Source of the DNA: Lineus longissimus
Lineage: Eukaryota; Nemertea; Pilidiophora; Heteronemertea; Lineidae
DNA: 64,000 nucleotides
Direction: 5' to 3'
Assembly (NCBI RefSeq): GCF_910592395.1
Contig: NC_088315.1
Location: forward strand, 1,428,501 to 1,492,500
A program made the position numbers and the translations under genes. The notes under the pieces were generated by a model. That model saw only the letters and a program-made list of their open reading frames with translations. It had not been told where the DNA came from and ran no database searches. The first letter of the stretch is position 1. Each line of letters begins with the position of its first letter. Shown piece after piece: positions 38,001 to 48,248 of this stretch.

Positions 38001-39100
38001 CAATATTTTGATACTACTTATCAATTGATTAATGCCATGGTATATGGTATAATAACACTAACAGCCTTGACTGATGAGGTATTTGCATAAATCTGAACAA
38101 AGTGATCAAGTGTTGTAGTGTACGGGTAGGCTAAGGGCCAACGAGACACCAGAATGACAAGAAATGTACGCTGGATGAATAATCAAGATCAGGATAATGG
38201 AATGAACTTTAATTGAAACTGGAAGAGGACAAAAAGGCTTACACGGTTTGTTATATCAGAAATCAGACATCATCATCATCATCATGTCCTGTTTGATGCA
38301 ATTGGATATTAGATGGTCCAATGACCCGGCCAGCTAGTGCTCTTACAAATAAAAATAGAGCTCCCAACATAATGCAAAGGTCGTAATATCGACAATGTTT
38401 CAATCTAGATATTGAAGTGCAGTTAATCAAGAAATAGACTCATGTGCTGATCGTGCTGAATGTTGTCATGGCAACAGTACAGCACTGTAGCGGGGAGACA
38501 AATGATTGTCATGGTGACGCATCAACAAATGTAAATGTAGTCACCTATCGGTTGGCTGTCCGCACAGTTTCAATTGAAGGCGAATGCTATGTATTGTAAG
38601 GGGGCGTGGTCAGCTCGAGATCCTTGGAGCAAGAGATGTGATTCATATATTGTTATTGGGTGGATATATATGAGTTCCCACTGGAATTTTTGAATTGTGG
38701 TTTTGCATGAAGAAAAACCTAACCACACCTAGACCTAAAACCGCAGGTTGGCAGCATGGGGAAAATTGAGCTCTTATTTCCAGGTGCCTGTGATCAAGTA
38801 ACATCCCTGTCTGTAGGCATGAGGGGGGGGGATGTCCTGATGTATGCTAGCCTAGTTCCTGGGCTTATACCCCTATTTTACGCCTATTTTACGCCTTCTA
38901 CCCCTATTATAAAGACATGTACTCAAGGGCCTGTGCTTATACTACCATCATTCAATACATACAATGTTGTAGATTCTAAAAAATGCTGCAAATCTGATCA
39001 AGTACATGCAAATGATGTAAAAAAATGACCTGCGTGAAATTGACATATCTGGATGCTTTCTGAAAAGACAAATTGTGTCTTTAAATTGGTGAACACTCAC
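35018..39100. other. long non-coding stretch upstream of the kinase gene
   Basis: No supported coding exon. It is probably the first intron and 5' region of the kinase gene plus intergenic DNA. It contains a short CAT microsatellite at about 38268-38285 and a G-run near 38823. Small frames (for example 36393-36617 and 37704-37937) lack splice context and similarity. Confidence 0.45.
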
Positions 39101-39139
39101 CTTCATTCGACCCAATGTGGATTGTTTACACGAAACCAT
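39101..39139 (-). other. candidate first exon of the kinase gene
   Basis: On the minus strand an ATG at 39139 opens MVSCKQSTLGRMK and meets a strong donor GTGAGT at 39100. A second ATG lies a few bases upstream, in another frame that closes quickly. If spliced to the acceptor at 35049 the frame meets a stop, so it would serve as a 5' UTR exon or join an exon I did not find. Low confidence. Confidence 0.25.
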
Positions 39140-39982
39140 GAGAATGAGCCGCCATATTGTTCGTGGCTTGTGGCGACATCTGATGATTAATACATGAACT
39201 GAACGAAACGTGTCTCCGTCTTAGTTAGACTCCTCCATTCACTCATCGCAGAGACTGGTACTTGACGGCAATTCACTCGACATGAACTCAATTTGGGGGC
39301 GTAAGCTTCCGGTGACCGGTCAGGTCTTTTCTGTAGGATGGGTGACCTCGATCCAAGTGAATAATCTGCAATACCAGAGCGCTCGGTATGACAGTTCATC
39401 CACTGTACGCACTGAAAATGTTATGGCTCGCCTCGGGTAAATCAACGAGGGTTCCTCGACCCTCCGCTGGGTGGCGGATAAGGTCGAGGTTTCCTGGACG
39501 CCCTGGACTACCGTCAAAGCACTCGATATGTCCAGTATGTCTGATTGGTCAGACCGTCGCTGGCGATTTTGTATAAAAAATGTAATCAGAGTCTTCCAAA
39601 GATTCTGCTACGAACATAAGCCTCGTCACAATGTCGGGCTAGGAACGCGGCCCTGGGGAACAGACATAATGGGAGTTGTGCTGTAAACTCAACCAGGAGC
39701 CGTCTGCTTATGAGAAATTGTCCGTAAACCTTTGAATATGAATTACTCGCTGTCTTCTTCTCCTGCTGCTACACTACGCGTAGCCTTTCCTGTGCTATGC
39801 CTTCAGTCCTGCGGCGGTGATGAAAGGGCCACGGTTTGTCTCTATCGTATCATGCCGAAGTTGTCTTCCCACATTTTTTCCTTGACAGCTATTTTTGGGG
39901 CCTACGGGTCAAACCTACTGTCAAGTTAAAAGTAGGCCTAACCTAGTCACAGTGTAGGGGATAACTGGGGATAACTTATATC

Positions 39983-40140
39983 TGTTTTTGTATTCCTTGG
40001 CCGATCCAATCTCGGACCCTATGACGATTGATAAGTGCATTAAGGGGTATGAGGACAAGAGTTTGCCGGTGTTCAAGAGATGCTGGGCGGATTCGACACA
40101 CTGTAACCACATGCATCGCTACCAAGAAGAATACCAGGAC
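39983..40140 (+). pseudogene. C-terminal fragment of a TMEM53/DUF829-like gene
   Basis: Frame at about 39989-40138 encodes LYSLADPISDPMTIDKCIKG through HCNHMHRYQEEY. It aligns with the C-terminal end of the intact gene at 41993-42829 (LYSIADPITNIPAIERVMKG, STHCSHMYRYPEEY) at roughly half identity. Both the D in ADPI and the final H motif are kept. There is no upstream remainder of the domain, and the frame runs into unrelated GPCR-flank sequence at about 40141, stopping at 40190. It is an old paralogue truncated at both ends. Confidence 0.75.
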
Positions 40141-40294
40141 GCTACGAGTAGTCCCGTCTCTCGCGTTAATCAGACACCAGTCACAGCTTGAAAGTACTCG
40201 GCGCGACTGCACCTTATGCCCATCCTGGAGACAGCCCCCGATGAGTCGATACTGCTGCGCACTCTGTCTTTGTGACGTCACATCTCGATATTTT
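40141..40294 (-). pseudogene. stranded GPCR gene tail and 3' flank
   Basis: Nearly identical to 49421-49574, which holds the last ~25 codons, stop and 3' flank of the second GPCR gene. The minus-strand reading SRCDVTKTECAAVSTHRGLS...GWA-stop is still intact here, but no receptor body is attached. It abuts the TMEM53-like fragment directly, so the junction near 40141 is a duplication breakpoint. Confidence 0.8.
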
Positions 40295-40376
40295 CACCCA
40301 TCCATGGTTCTTTCCCCCGCGGTTCGGCTTTACATTTCTCATTGCCGCTCAAACACGAGGTCCTAAGACATGCAAG

Positions 40377-42829
40377 ATGATATTCTGTAGAACAAGCAGA
40401 CGGATTCTAGATTATGGAAAGGTAAGGTGTTAAACTCAGTACCACCACCTATTCGACCTTGCCCTTCGCGATAATTTATGGGTACCTCTTAATGGACACG
40501 AGTTTATGATATGTATGCATCTCTAATCGAAACGTTTCGTCCCCCGCGCTGCTAGGTACCTATCAATCTCCCCCTTCCTCCCTTCGATCACGCATCTGCT
40601 CCCTCATGGCACCTAGGGCACTGCCACTAGGCGACAGCTTCATATTCGTCTCAGCTGTTTTAGACTTAAACCTGACTCTTGACGAATAATGTGATACGGC
40701 CACACGGTCGTCTCCAGCAAAGATAACCTTGTGAATGCTATAAATAACCGAATCATGGGGTCCTTCTCTCTCTCCGATACCAGGCCGCTACCCAGCTTCT
40801 CTCAAACTATCACGTCCTTGTTCCTTCTTAAATCTTTGGTGACCTCAAATGTTTACCTTTTGTGTCAACTATTAATAGATCAGACGCGATATCGATCCAT
40901 CTGTGCTATTCACAAACCAGTATCGCACGACAGCCATGCATTTTTACTGTTCTTATATTGGGTCATAGACGGCTTGGGTTATGCCAGAGTAAAAGTAGAA
41001 AATGTCCACCTGAAAAAGTGTCCGGCCCTAATGTGTTCTGACGGATTCTGGTGTACAGAGGCCAGTGCCGTCAAAAACTTATAGATGCACGCGCATACTG
41101 GAATCATTTCTATCCTGGGAAATTGAAAACTTGTCTGACCTTTGCACCATTCGATCATAATGTTCTGTTAGACAGGTGACGGAGTCTCCTGTCCTGGTCA
41201 GGCCAAATTGGTGAAAGCGGCTGTTCGACATGTCTTTGTCTGAAGCCGATCATGGGGGTTTGGGTTTCTGATATTATCCGAGCAGGATGACTAGCCAACC
41301 AAGGTTAAGGACATTGATAAAGCAACTATTTTATTATTGTTTATATCACCCATCAGTATTAGACTCATATGCAGTCTTCCTTAAAATGCCGGGCGATAGG
41401 ACGAGGCCGATCCACTCCGTCCGCCTACTATTACTAAAGTATCCATGAACTCCATAAGATGTGGCCAATTGTACTAATTTATATAGGTCGCTACGTCATA
41501 ATTACCGGATACGAACGGGGCCATCTCAAAATTAATGTGGATAAGACCGGTAGTAATGGTCCCGTTGGAGAAGTTCGGAGAGGACAGTGAAAGTCGTCAG
41601 GAAGCTTGGCAGCTTGGCAGCTCGTTGATTTCGATATGTAGCCTATTGCGTTATATGGGTCACATTGTGACTTATCGATTTTCTCACACAGTCGCTGTTT
41701 GGTGCGCTTTGGTCCACACGCGCCAGCACCAACATCCCAAACTGTAAAACAAGTCGGGAGCAGTTACGACCTAAGATGGTGGCGCCACGGTCGATATAAG
41801 CTTGTTTGCAGCTTGTAAAGACACGTCCTGCCACTGCCACTGTCATGGAAGTAGTAGTTTTTAACCAAAAAAGACAAAGGACTCCGTGTGGTACATTGAC
41901 GGCCCGATGTCCAAGTCGTCCCATTACCATCTCAAAGATCGGACCAAACTGAGAGCAGATCCAAAACCTATACAATCTGCCTTCTTTTGCAGGGCCTGTT
42001 TCGCGCTGGTTTGAGCCTCGGGGGTCGGAGACCTGCCAATGTCCGTCACAAGACCACCTTCAGCCTGAAGAGCCTGAGCAAAAACTTGGAGCTATGCACC
42101 AGTCCCGGTAGCAGTGCTGACAAGCCAGTCATTCTCCTATTCGGATGGGTTGCAGCCAAGAGAGGACATCTTTTGAAATACAGCGAACATTACTCAAACC
42201 GGGGTTACGACTCCCTGGTGATACCGATTCAACCAAAGGCACTGCTATGGCCGCCCGTGGTCAAGCCTATCGTAGATGAAATCATGACAACATTCGACCA
42301 TGATGCCATCAAAGATAGGCCTTTACTTGTCCACGCTTTTTCCGCTGGCGCGTATTTCTTTGGGGAGACCCTGGTTAAGTTACAGACTTCGGAGGGGGCC
42401 ACCGCCGACCGGCTGAGAGCGCGATTTGTAGGCCAGATTCTGGACAGCCCTGTGGACTTTGAGGGTATCCCCAATGGTGTTTCCAAGGCGCTAACGAAGA
42501 ATCCTTTGGGGAGGACGATTCTAAAACAAGGACTTAAGTTCCACTTGTCCGTTTTCTCAGAGCAGACGATGAAAAATTACCGGAGGTCATCGGAGGTGTT
42601 TCTCAGCAACCCTCTGAAACTTCCTTCGCTGTTTTTGTACTCCATTGCGGACCCAATCACTAATATACCCGCCATTGAACGGGTCATGAAGGGCTGGAAG
42701 GACATGGGAGTCCAGGTTTATCATAAATGTTGGGAAAAGTCCACGCATTGTAGCCACATGTACCGTTATCCTGAGGAATATACGAAAGAGATAGACAATT
42801 TTGTTGATCACAAACTCAAACGAAATTGA
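40377..42829 (+). CDS. TMEM53/DUF829-family protein
   Basis: Alpha/beta-hydrolase-like protein of the DUF829 (TMEM53) family; molecular activity is not established in general. The main exon is 41993-42829, opened by the acceptor CTTCTTTTGCAG in phase 0 and ending in RN-stop. Family landmarks are VILLFGWVAAKRGHLLKYSE, the nucleophile-elbow-like HAFSAGAYFFG, SIADPITNIP and STHCSHMYRYPEEY. A start inside the main exon is not convincing. A good candidate exon 1 is 40377-40421 (MIFCRTSRRILDYGK, donor GTAAGG, phase 0). It would give 293 aa and an Arg-rich N-terminus (continuing GLFRAGLSLGGRRPANVRHK) that looks mitochondrial. The main exon is well supported and the first exon is tentative. A degenerate paralogue fragment lies just upstream. 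Confidence 0.78.
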
Positions 42830-44376
42830 TGATGTTTAATTTTAGGTTGTTATTCTTGGGGCTATAGACAGTAGCTTGGGATCCAGTTTCCCCAGATATT
42901 GACTTCTCGATTTCTTCGATTCCGATTTGTATTCTACCTGGACGTGGCCCTGAGTGACCTTCCATCGGTACACTGCAGGTCAAGATCTATGGCCTCGCGG
43001 GAAGGCTCCCTCATCACCGAAGGTTGGTATCTGTGGATGATCCGAATCGAACGAATTCTTATTCGGATCATGACCGATATCAGTGTAAGGTGACACTACT
43101 GTGCTTGGTCATTCCGATTTTGTTGAAATTGTACAATGTAGTTTCTGTTCATCCTCGAATGGTCTTCTTTGCTAAGGACAAAGATACAACCAGAAAGTCT
43201 GGATTACATCAAGTTTTAAGCACCAATCAATGCAACACTTTTGTAGTATTATACAAGTCCGGCGATCAATTCATACAAATGAGACTTCAGCCAAATCAAT
43301 GAAAATGTACTTAGATAAAATGGGTACTTATGAGTATATTTACATTCTAAGAAGCCAATAATGTGCGAAATTGTGCAATTGTGGAGTCGAGCCCCTTGTC
43401 TGTATGGTTCTTCACTCTAGATGGATTTTTACGATGAGCAATTAGTGGTGAATACAATGTCGTAATATCAAAGCATACATGATCTACCACCTTTGGTACA
43501 GCAAACCTCAAGAAGCTGAGCGGCTCTGGGGTCAAATGTTGATAGTCACTGTCGTGCGCTATGACGGATATGTGTTCGCCCTCTCTAATACAATCGCATT
43601 CCTAGTCTTGTTTCAATGTACACTTTAGGCAAGCTGGTGCCATTATTTCGCTGTCTCAAAATAAACTACACTTTTACACATTGTTTGACTTTTGACATTG
43701 GTTATTCCTATTTAAAAATTGAATAATGTCTCATCCCTAATAGGGACGAGACGTTATGGGCCAAATTCATAAAGGGTGTTTAGCTTAAAACAGCGTTTAA
43801 CTAATGAATAGACAGATTCTGGCCCTTCATGTGAATCTTTACAGAATATGAATAGGCCCTGAAACTGATTAGAGAGAAGTTGTACATGTCTAACCCTTAA
43901 ACCCCCTTTATGAATTTGGGCCTTGTGTTGGTTTTAATGCAGAGAGCTTCCAGCAGTCTGTTACACAGGCTACGACTTGGACATTTCGTCCAACTTGATA
44001 ATTTGATAAGATTGATATACGTTATTATTTATACAGTAGTATGTATCGGCGGCGGTCTATTGCATGACCTCGCGATTTTCCGTAATGTAGTAAGACAATT
44101 CATTAATGACCGTTCAATATACGGCATACGTGTCTCAAGTAAGCCTATATAGATAAGCTGATATATGCATAGAAATGCGTATATGTGAGTGCTGATCGTT
44201 CTACACCACCAGACGTCCAGATTGTGTCTTGTGACCAACGAGTCACTTCATTGTCAAGACCCTCATTCTGTCTCGTCTCGTGGTATACTTCTCAAAACAA
44301 TCAGCTGATTATCTGACATAAGTTTAGGAAAGGTTCTCCCACCATTTCTTTTGCCGGTTGTGCCGTTCCAGACAGG
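42830..44376. other. intergenic, no gene recognised
   Basis: The TMEM53-like 3' flank and the region before the thioesterase gene. The pair GGGCCAAATTCATAAAGGG near 43759 and CCCTTTATGAATTTGGGCC near 43904 is an inverted repeat about 160 bp apart, possibly a small transposon remnant. No coding exon seen. Confidence 0.5.
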
Positions 44377-45774
44377 ATGTTCCGCCGTCTTTGCCAGCAG
44401 ACCGCGTTGCTTGTGCCACGAGTAAGAGGACGTCTTGTACATCGAGGAGCTTCCAGTCCAACCAGCATGGCCGCAGAAATGGCAGAGCGCTCGTCTCCCA
44501 AGACCAAATACGAAGCACTTGCTCTCCAGGTTACCCCCGAGTGGTCATTGACAGATGAGTCTCTGTATGTTGCTCTGTCGGGGTTCGAAAGAGGAGAGCC
44601 AGTGACGCTACATTCCTCCGTCACGGAAAACAAAATGACATTTGCCGCAGTTGGACATTACGTAACAGACGACAGTGGAAATGTGGATACGACCAGGGAC
44701 GCTTCAATTGGAGGAAACTATGTTGGTGTGGAGCCTATGGGATTGATTTGGGGAATGGAGCAGGCCCCGGGTCAAAGGTCAGGACTACGCCTGCTGAAGA
44801 AAGAAATTACAGATACGTTTAAGGTATCGCTGAACGTTCACCGCGGTCATCTTGGATTAGAAGAACTCTGCAGTGAGGCTGCATGCAACCCATTGCTGAC
44901 AAGTCCTTTCCAGAGGAGCTACTTAGCAGAGGGGGTTCAGCGGATTCCAGTGACCTATGGTAAGGTACGCGGGACCCTGTTTTTACCAGAAGGACCGGGT
45001 CCATTCCCCGGTGTGATTGACATGTTTGGGTCTGTCGGAGGTATTGTCGAGATGCGGTCGGCGCTCCTGGCATCACGCGGCATTGCCGCACTTGCCTTAC
45101 CTTACTTTAAGTACCAGGACCTGCCGAAAGACCACAAGGAACTTCATATAGAATACTTCGAAGAGGCCACGAAATTTCTCCGTGTGCACCCCCAGGTTTC
45201 ATCAAACAAAGGTATAGGAGTTATGGGGACATCCAAAGGTTGTGACATTGCCCTCGCTATGGCCGAGTTCATCCCGGACGTCCGCGCTGTCGTGGCCATC
45301 AACGGTGTGTGTTATTCTATTGATTCGAACTTAAAACACAAGGGTAAAACTGTGAAGCGGGCGGAGAGTGGTGACCGTGGGAAACTGATCTTTCTCGAAG
45401 GTGGTACAATTGCCTGTATGGAGAATGCAATCCCATGGGAAATAGAGGAAGAGAACATGTTACATATTGAGAAATCCGACGCTGCGTTCTTATTCATTAC
45501 AAGTTTAGATGACCAGTGTGTCCACCCAAAGGCCTCAAGTGTTGGGCCAAACAGACTCCGGAAACACGGCAAGACAAACGTTGAACACTTACAGTTACCT
45601 GGAGCAGGACATTTAGTTGAACCGCCTTACAATCCCCACTTTTTGAACACTTTTCACAGATTTAATTTTGGTGGGGTGCTCCTACGTTGGGGTGGTGAGA
45701 GACGCGCACACGCGCGTGCGCAGGTCAAGGCGTGGAGAAAAGTACTGGAATTCTTCAGAGAAAAATTGATGTGA
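44377..45774 (+). CDS. acyl-CoA thioesterase / BAAT-family enzyme
   Basis: Type I acyl-CoA thioesterase or bile-acid-type acyltransferase, hydrolysing or transferring fatty acyl groups from CoA. Single exon, 465 aa. The N-terminal thioesterase/BAAT domain starts near residue 50 (LALQVTPEWSLTDESLYVAL). The C-terminal alpha/beta hydrolase begins near 185 (GTLFLPEGPGPFPGVIDMFG). The putative triad is Ser286 in GTSKG, Asp in TSLDDQ (378/379) and His412 in GAGHLVEPPY; WGGERRAHARAQVKAW near the end is a family hallmark. A nucleophile Ser rather than Cys favours thioesterase over BAAT-type conjugation. The first 30 residues are Arg-rich with no acid (MFRRLCQQTALLVPRVRGRL), typical of a mitochondrial presequence. 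A second ATG at 44467 could give a cytosolic form. The terminal KLM is not a convincing peroxisomal signal. Confidence 0.93.
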   Translation: MFRRLCQQTALLVPRVRGRLVHRGASSPTSMAAEMAERSSPKTKYEALALQVTPEWSLTDESLYVALSGFERGEPVTLHSSVTENKMTFAAVGHYVTDDSGNVDTTRDASIGGNYVGVEPMGLIWGMEQAPGQRSGLRLLKKEITDTFKVSLNVHRGHLGLEELCSEAACNPLLTSPFQRSYLAEGVQRIPVTYGKVRGTLFLPEGPGPFPGVIDMFGSVGGIVEMRSALLASRGIAALALPYFKYQDLPKDHKELHIEYFEEATKFLRVHPQVSSNKGIGVMGTSKGCDIALAMAEFIPDVRAVVAINGVCYSIDSNLKHKGKTVKRAESGDRGKLIFLEGGTIACMENAIPWEIEEENMLHIEKSDAAFLFITSLDDQCVHPKASSVGPNRLRKHGKTNVEHLQLPGAGHLVEPPYNPHFLNTFHRFNFGGVLLRWGGERRAHARAQVKAWRKVLEFFREKLM

Positions 45775-46679
45775 AAGACATAATGCTGACTGCAAACTCT
45801 GTCATGAGCTGTCGCGTCTGTGGTTCAATAGTCTCAGGTCTAATCAAATGCCAACTTATCTTTTTTGGTCAATGAATGGAATGGGACCAGGCATTTTATG
45901 TAACTTTATTGGTGCTTTGCTTCAGCATGATAGACAGATTTCGCTCTACCCCTACGACTTGAGAGGCGAACGAGGTAGTGCGAGGTACATGTACAATGCA
46001 GGCCCTATGTAAATAATTAGCGATGACGGTTTTTGAAAAATCCTTTGATTCCTTGTGCAACTGAAATATGATTGAAGCTGATTTACGAGTCAGTGTCGCT
46101 TAAATGATTTCGCGCAGGTCTTCATGACACCAAAGACAGTCGTACTTCGCACCGTATTCGTCGTTCGTTATAGGGCTGCGAAACCTCTCTAATGTACGCG
46201 TACTCGTAGCAGATTTTTATTTGTGATTTTACCACTGTAAATTGCAGAATTGTAAACACGTCAGAATAACATGATTAAGTTAACTTGCACTATAATGTTT
46301 TGAGTTACACTGTTTCGGCAAACCAAAGGGTTCATGTACTTTAGATGTACGTTTAAACATAAAGCTAGCATGTATGGTCTAAGCTTGTAATCTACCACAC
46401 AAGATATGTGTTGGCTGTTTTGTACTCCATAAGACCTAAACATTCATAGGAACCATGTACCAACATGAAAAACATTGGCTCGATGACCAATATTTAACCT
46501 GCATGTTCACGTGTATTTTTATCAGTCTTAATCAACATTGTTTAAACATCATTAAATTAACTGATTTGATTGTTGTAAGGGTGTGTTAATTATCCAACTT
46601 TTTCAGTAATTGATCTTGCTGTCACGGTACACGCCGGCGTCGTCGGCCGGGGGGGGGGGGGGGTCATCAGAGTATCACA
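45775..46679. other. intergenic, no gene recognised
   Basis: 3' flank of the thioesterase gene and AT-rich DNA. A long poly-G run sits at about 46649-46662. No supported exon. Confidence 0.5.
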
Positions 46680-47150
46680 AGACAAATCTACACAGGGCAA
46701 ATAAATCACTTGATGAAAACACTTCACTCGTGTCGGATGTTCAAGTTTTCTCGAAGTCACTACTAGAACTATATCTCGTTAAACACATACACGGGTAATG
46801 AGGTCATGATCCTCCAGATGAGTGCGTCGTTTATGCATGAAGGTCGCCATCCCCCTCCACCGAGGTCAGGCAGTCGACCAGTACGGGCCTACTGAAAATT
46901 CGGTAGGTCATCTGAGTAGGCTATGACAAGACAAATCTACGAAAGGCAAATAAATTACTTGATGAAAACACTTCACTCGTGTAGGATGTTCAAGGTTTCT
47001 CGAACTATATCTCGTTAAACACATACACGGGTAGTGAGGTCATGATGTTATGTCCTCCAGATGAGAGCGTCGTTCATGCATGAAGGTCGCCATCCCCTAG
47101 CTCCAACGAGGTCAGGCAGTCGTCAAGTACGGGCCTACTGTAAACTCGGC
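46680..47150. repeat. ~245-bp tandem duplication, two diverged copies
   Basis: The stretch from GACAAATCTAC at about 46680 recurs at about 46928 with the same order of blocks: AAATAAAT-ACTTGATGAAAA, ACTTCACTCGTGT, ACACATACACGGGTA, and CATGAAGGTCGCCATCCCC to CGGGCCTACTG. Small indels and substitutions separate the copies. It lies immediately 3' of the first GPCR gene, in the same duplication-prone tract. Confidence 0.85.
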
Positions 47151-47192
47151 CCTGTTCCGTCCATAGGACGTCTATCACCGTCCTTTTAGTGA

Positions 47193-48248
47193 TTAATGTC
47201 GCCACGGTTGCGAAAGATGGTGGTGCTCTCTCTTGCGACAAAATACAACTCTGTACAAAATGGACCGAAACCTTTTCCCTGTGAGGCAGTAAACGTATAT
47301 GTTGATCGAAGAATTGATGCATCCCAATATATAGGTCAACTCCATTAGTAAGCCTGGGGCTGGCGTGATGAAATCGGCAATGTTTACACCACAGGCAGGC
47401 AACTCTAAGAGGGTGAAAACAACCGAAATCGCACAGACTCGTATTACTACACCCAACTGTTGTCTGTTGCCTTCAGTTTGGTTGGCAGCAATCTGCTTCG
47501 ATTTGCTGAAGGACAAATACTTAACGATAAAAAATGTGGCGACATTTATCAGTAAAAGCGGGATCACTTGAAGAATACCAATGTATAAAACCTTATTGTA
47601 AATGAGTTGGAAAAAGTAGCTTTTCCCGATTTCTGTCCTTGTATCCATCGGTCGGAACTTAAGTGCACACTCATCGAATATTTTAATCACCTTGAAAATC
47701 CAAAGTTTAGGTAGATTATAAACAAAGGAAAATACCAAGAGGCTTATGATTGAGTATCGGGTGTACCTCACAGTGCAGAGTGAGGCTGCTTTGAGTGGTA
47801 AACAAACAGCAATGAATCGCTCAACGCACATGAAAACGACAGTGTATACTGACAAGGTTTTGCTGAACCAGAGAAAAAACCACCAATAAGGTCGGAGAAT
47901 GAAATACAGCTCCACTCCCTCAACGAACTTGCCACCGGAATACTGGTATATCGTCGATAAGGGGTAATCAATGATATTTGAAATGAGAACAAGATTGTCA
48001 ACAAAGGCTAAGAAATTTAGCAAAGTGGACGTCGATGACACTTTCATCTCTATCCGAAGCACCACGAAGGATAGAGCATTTCCGACAAGGCCAGACACTA
48101 TGACCACAAACATCAAGGGTAGAATGGCGACAAAATAGAAAATGTCCAATGGCTCCAACTCCCACAGTGGTTTCGATATCCAGTAAGCAGGTTTGCATGC
48201 TGGGGTGACGTTGCCGGGGTTTGCCAGAAACGATTCGGTCACATCCAT
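47193..48248 (-). CDS. rhodopsin-like GPCR, tandem copy 1
   Basis: Seven-transmembrane peptide-receptor-like GPCR at the plasma membrane, intronless, 351 aa. The N-terminus has an N-T type glycosylation context (NPGNVTPACK). TM1 has GLVGNALSFVVL, TM2 FLAFVDNLVLI and TM3 ends CVERFIAVCLPL (ERF in place of DRY). TM6 is VVFTLLELPA and TM7 SSINIYVYCLTGKRFR (a variant of NPxxY lacking Pro), followed by a Cys in helix 8. The ERFIAVCLPL and SSIN..VYC pattern is what FMRFamide-receptor-like families show, so a neuropeptide receptor is inferred; the ligand is unknown. The C-tail ends REHHHLSQPWRH and differs from copy 2 because the duplication breakpoint falls inside it. Offset to copy 2 is 2,370 bp. 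Confidence 0.92.
   Translation of the reverse strand: MDVTESFLANPGNVTPACKPAYWISKPLWELEPLDIFYFVAILPLMFVVIVSGLVGNALSFVVLRIEMKVSSTSTLLNFLAFVDNLVLISNIIDYPLSTIYQYSGGKFVEGVELYFILRPYWWFFLWFSKTLSVYTVVFMCVERFIAVCLPLKAASLCTVRYTRYSIISLLVFSFVYNLPKLWIFKVIKIFDECALKFRPMDTRTEIGKSYFFQLIYNKVLYIGILQVIPLLLINVATFFIVKYLSFSKSKQIAANQTEGNRQQLGVVIRVCAISVVFTLLELPACGVNIADFITPAPGLLMELTYILGCINSSINIYVYCLTGKRFRSILYRVVFCRKREHHHLSQPWRH

Noticed and set aside
41987-41992. TTG at 41987 as a start codon for the TMEM53-like protein
   Set aside because: The bases CTTCTTTTGCAG form a splice acceptor. The TTG lies within it, and a nuclear gene is not expected to start there.
46649-46662. Poly-G run as a G-quadruplex regulator
   Set aside because: A single homopolymer run of uncertain length; no evidence beyond composition.
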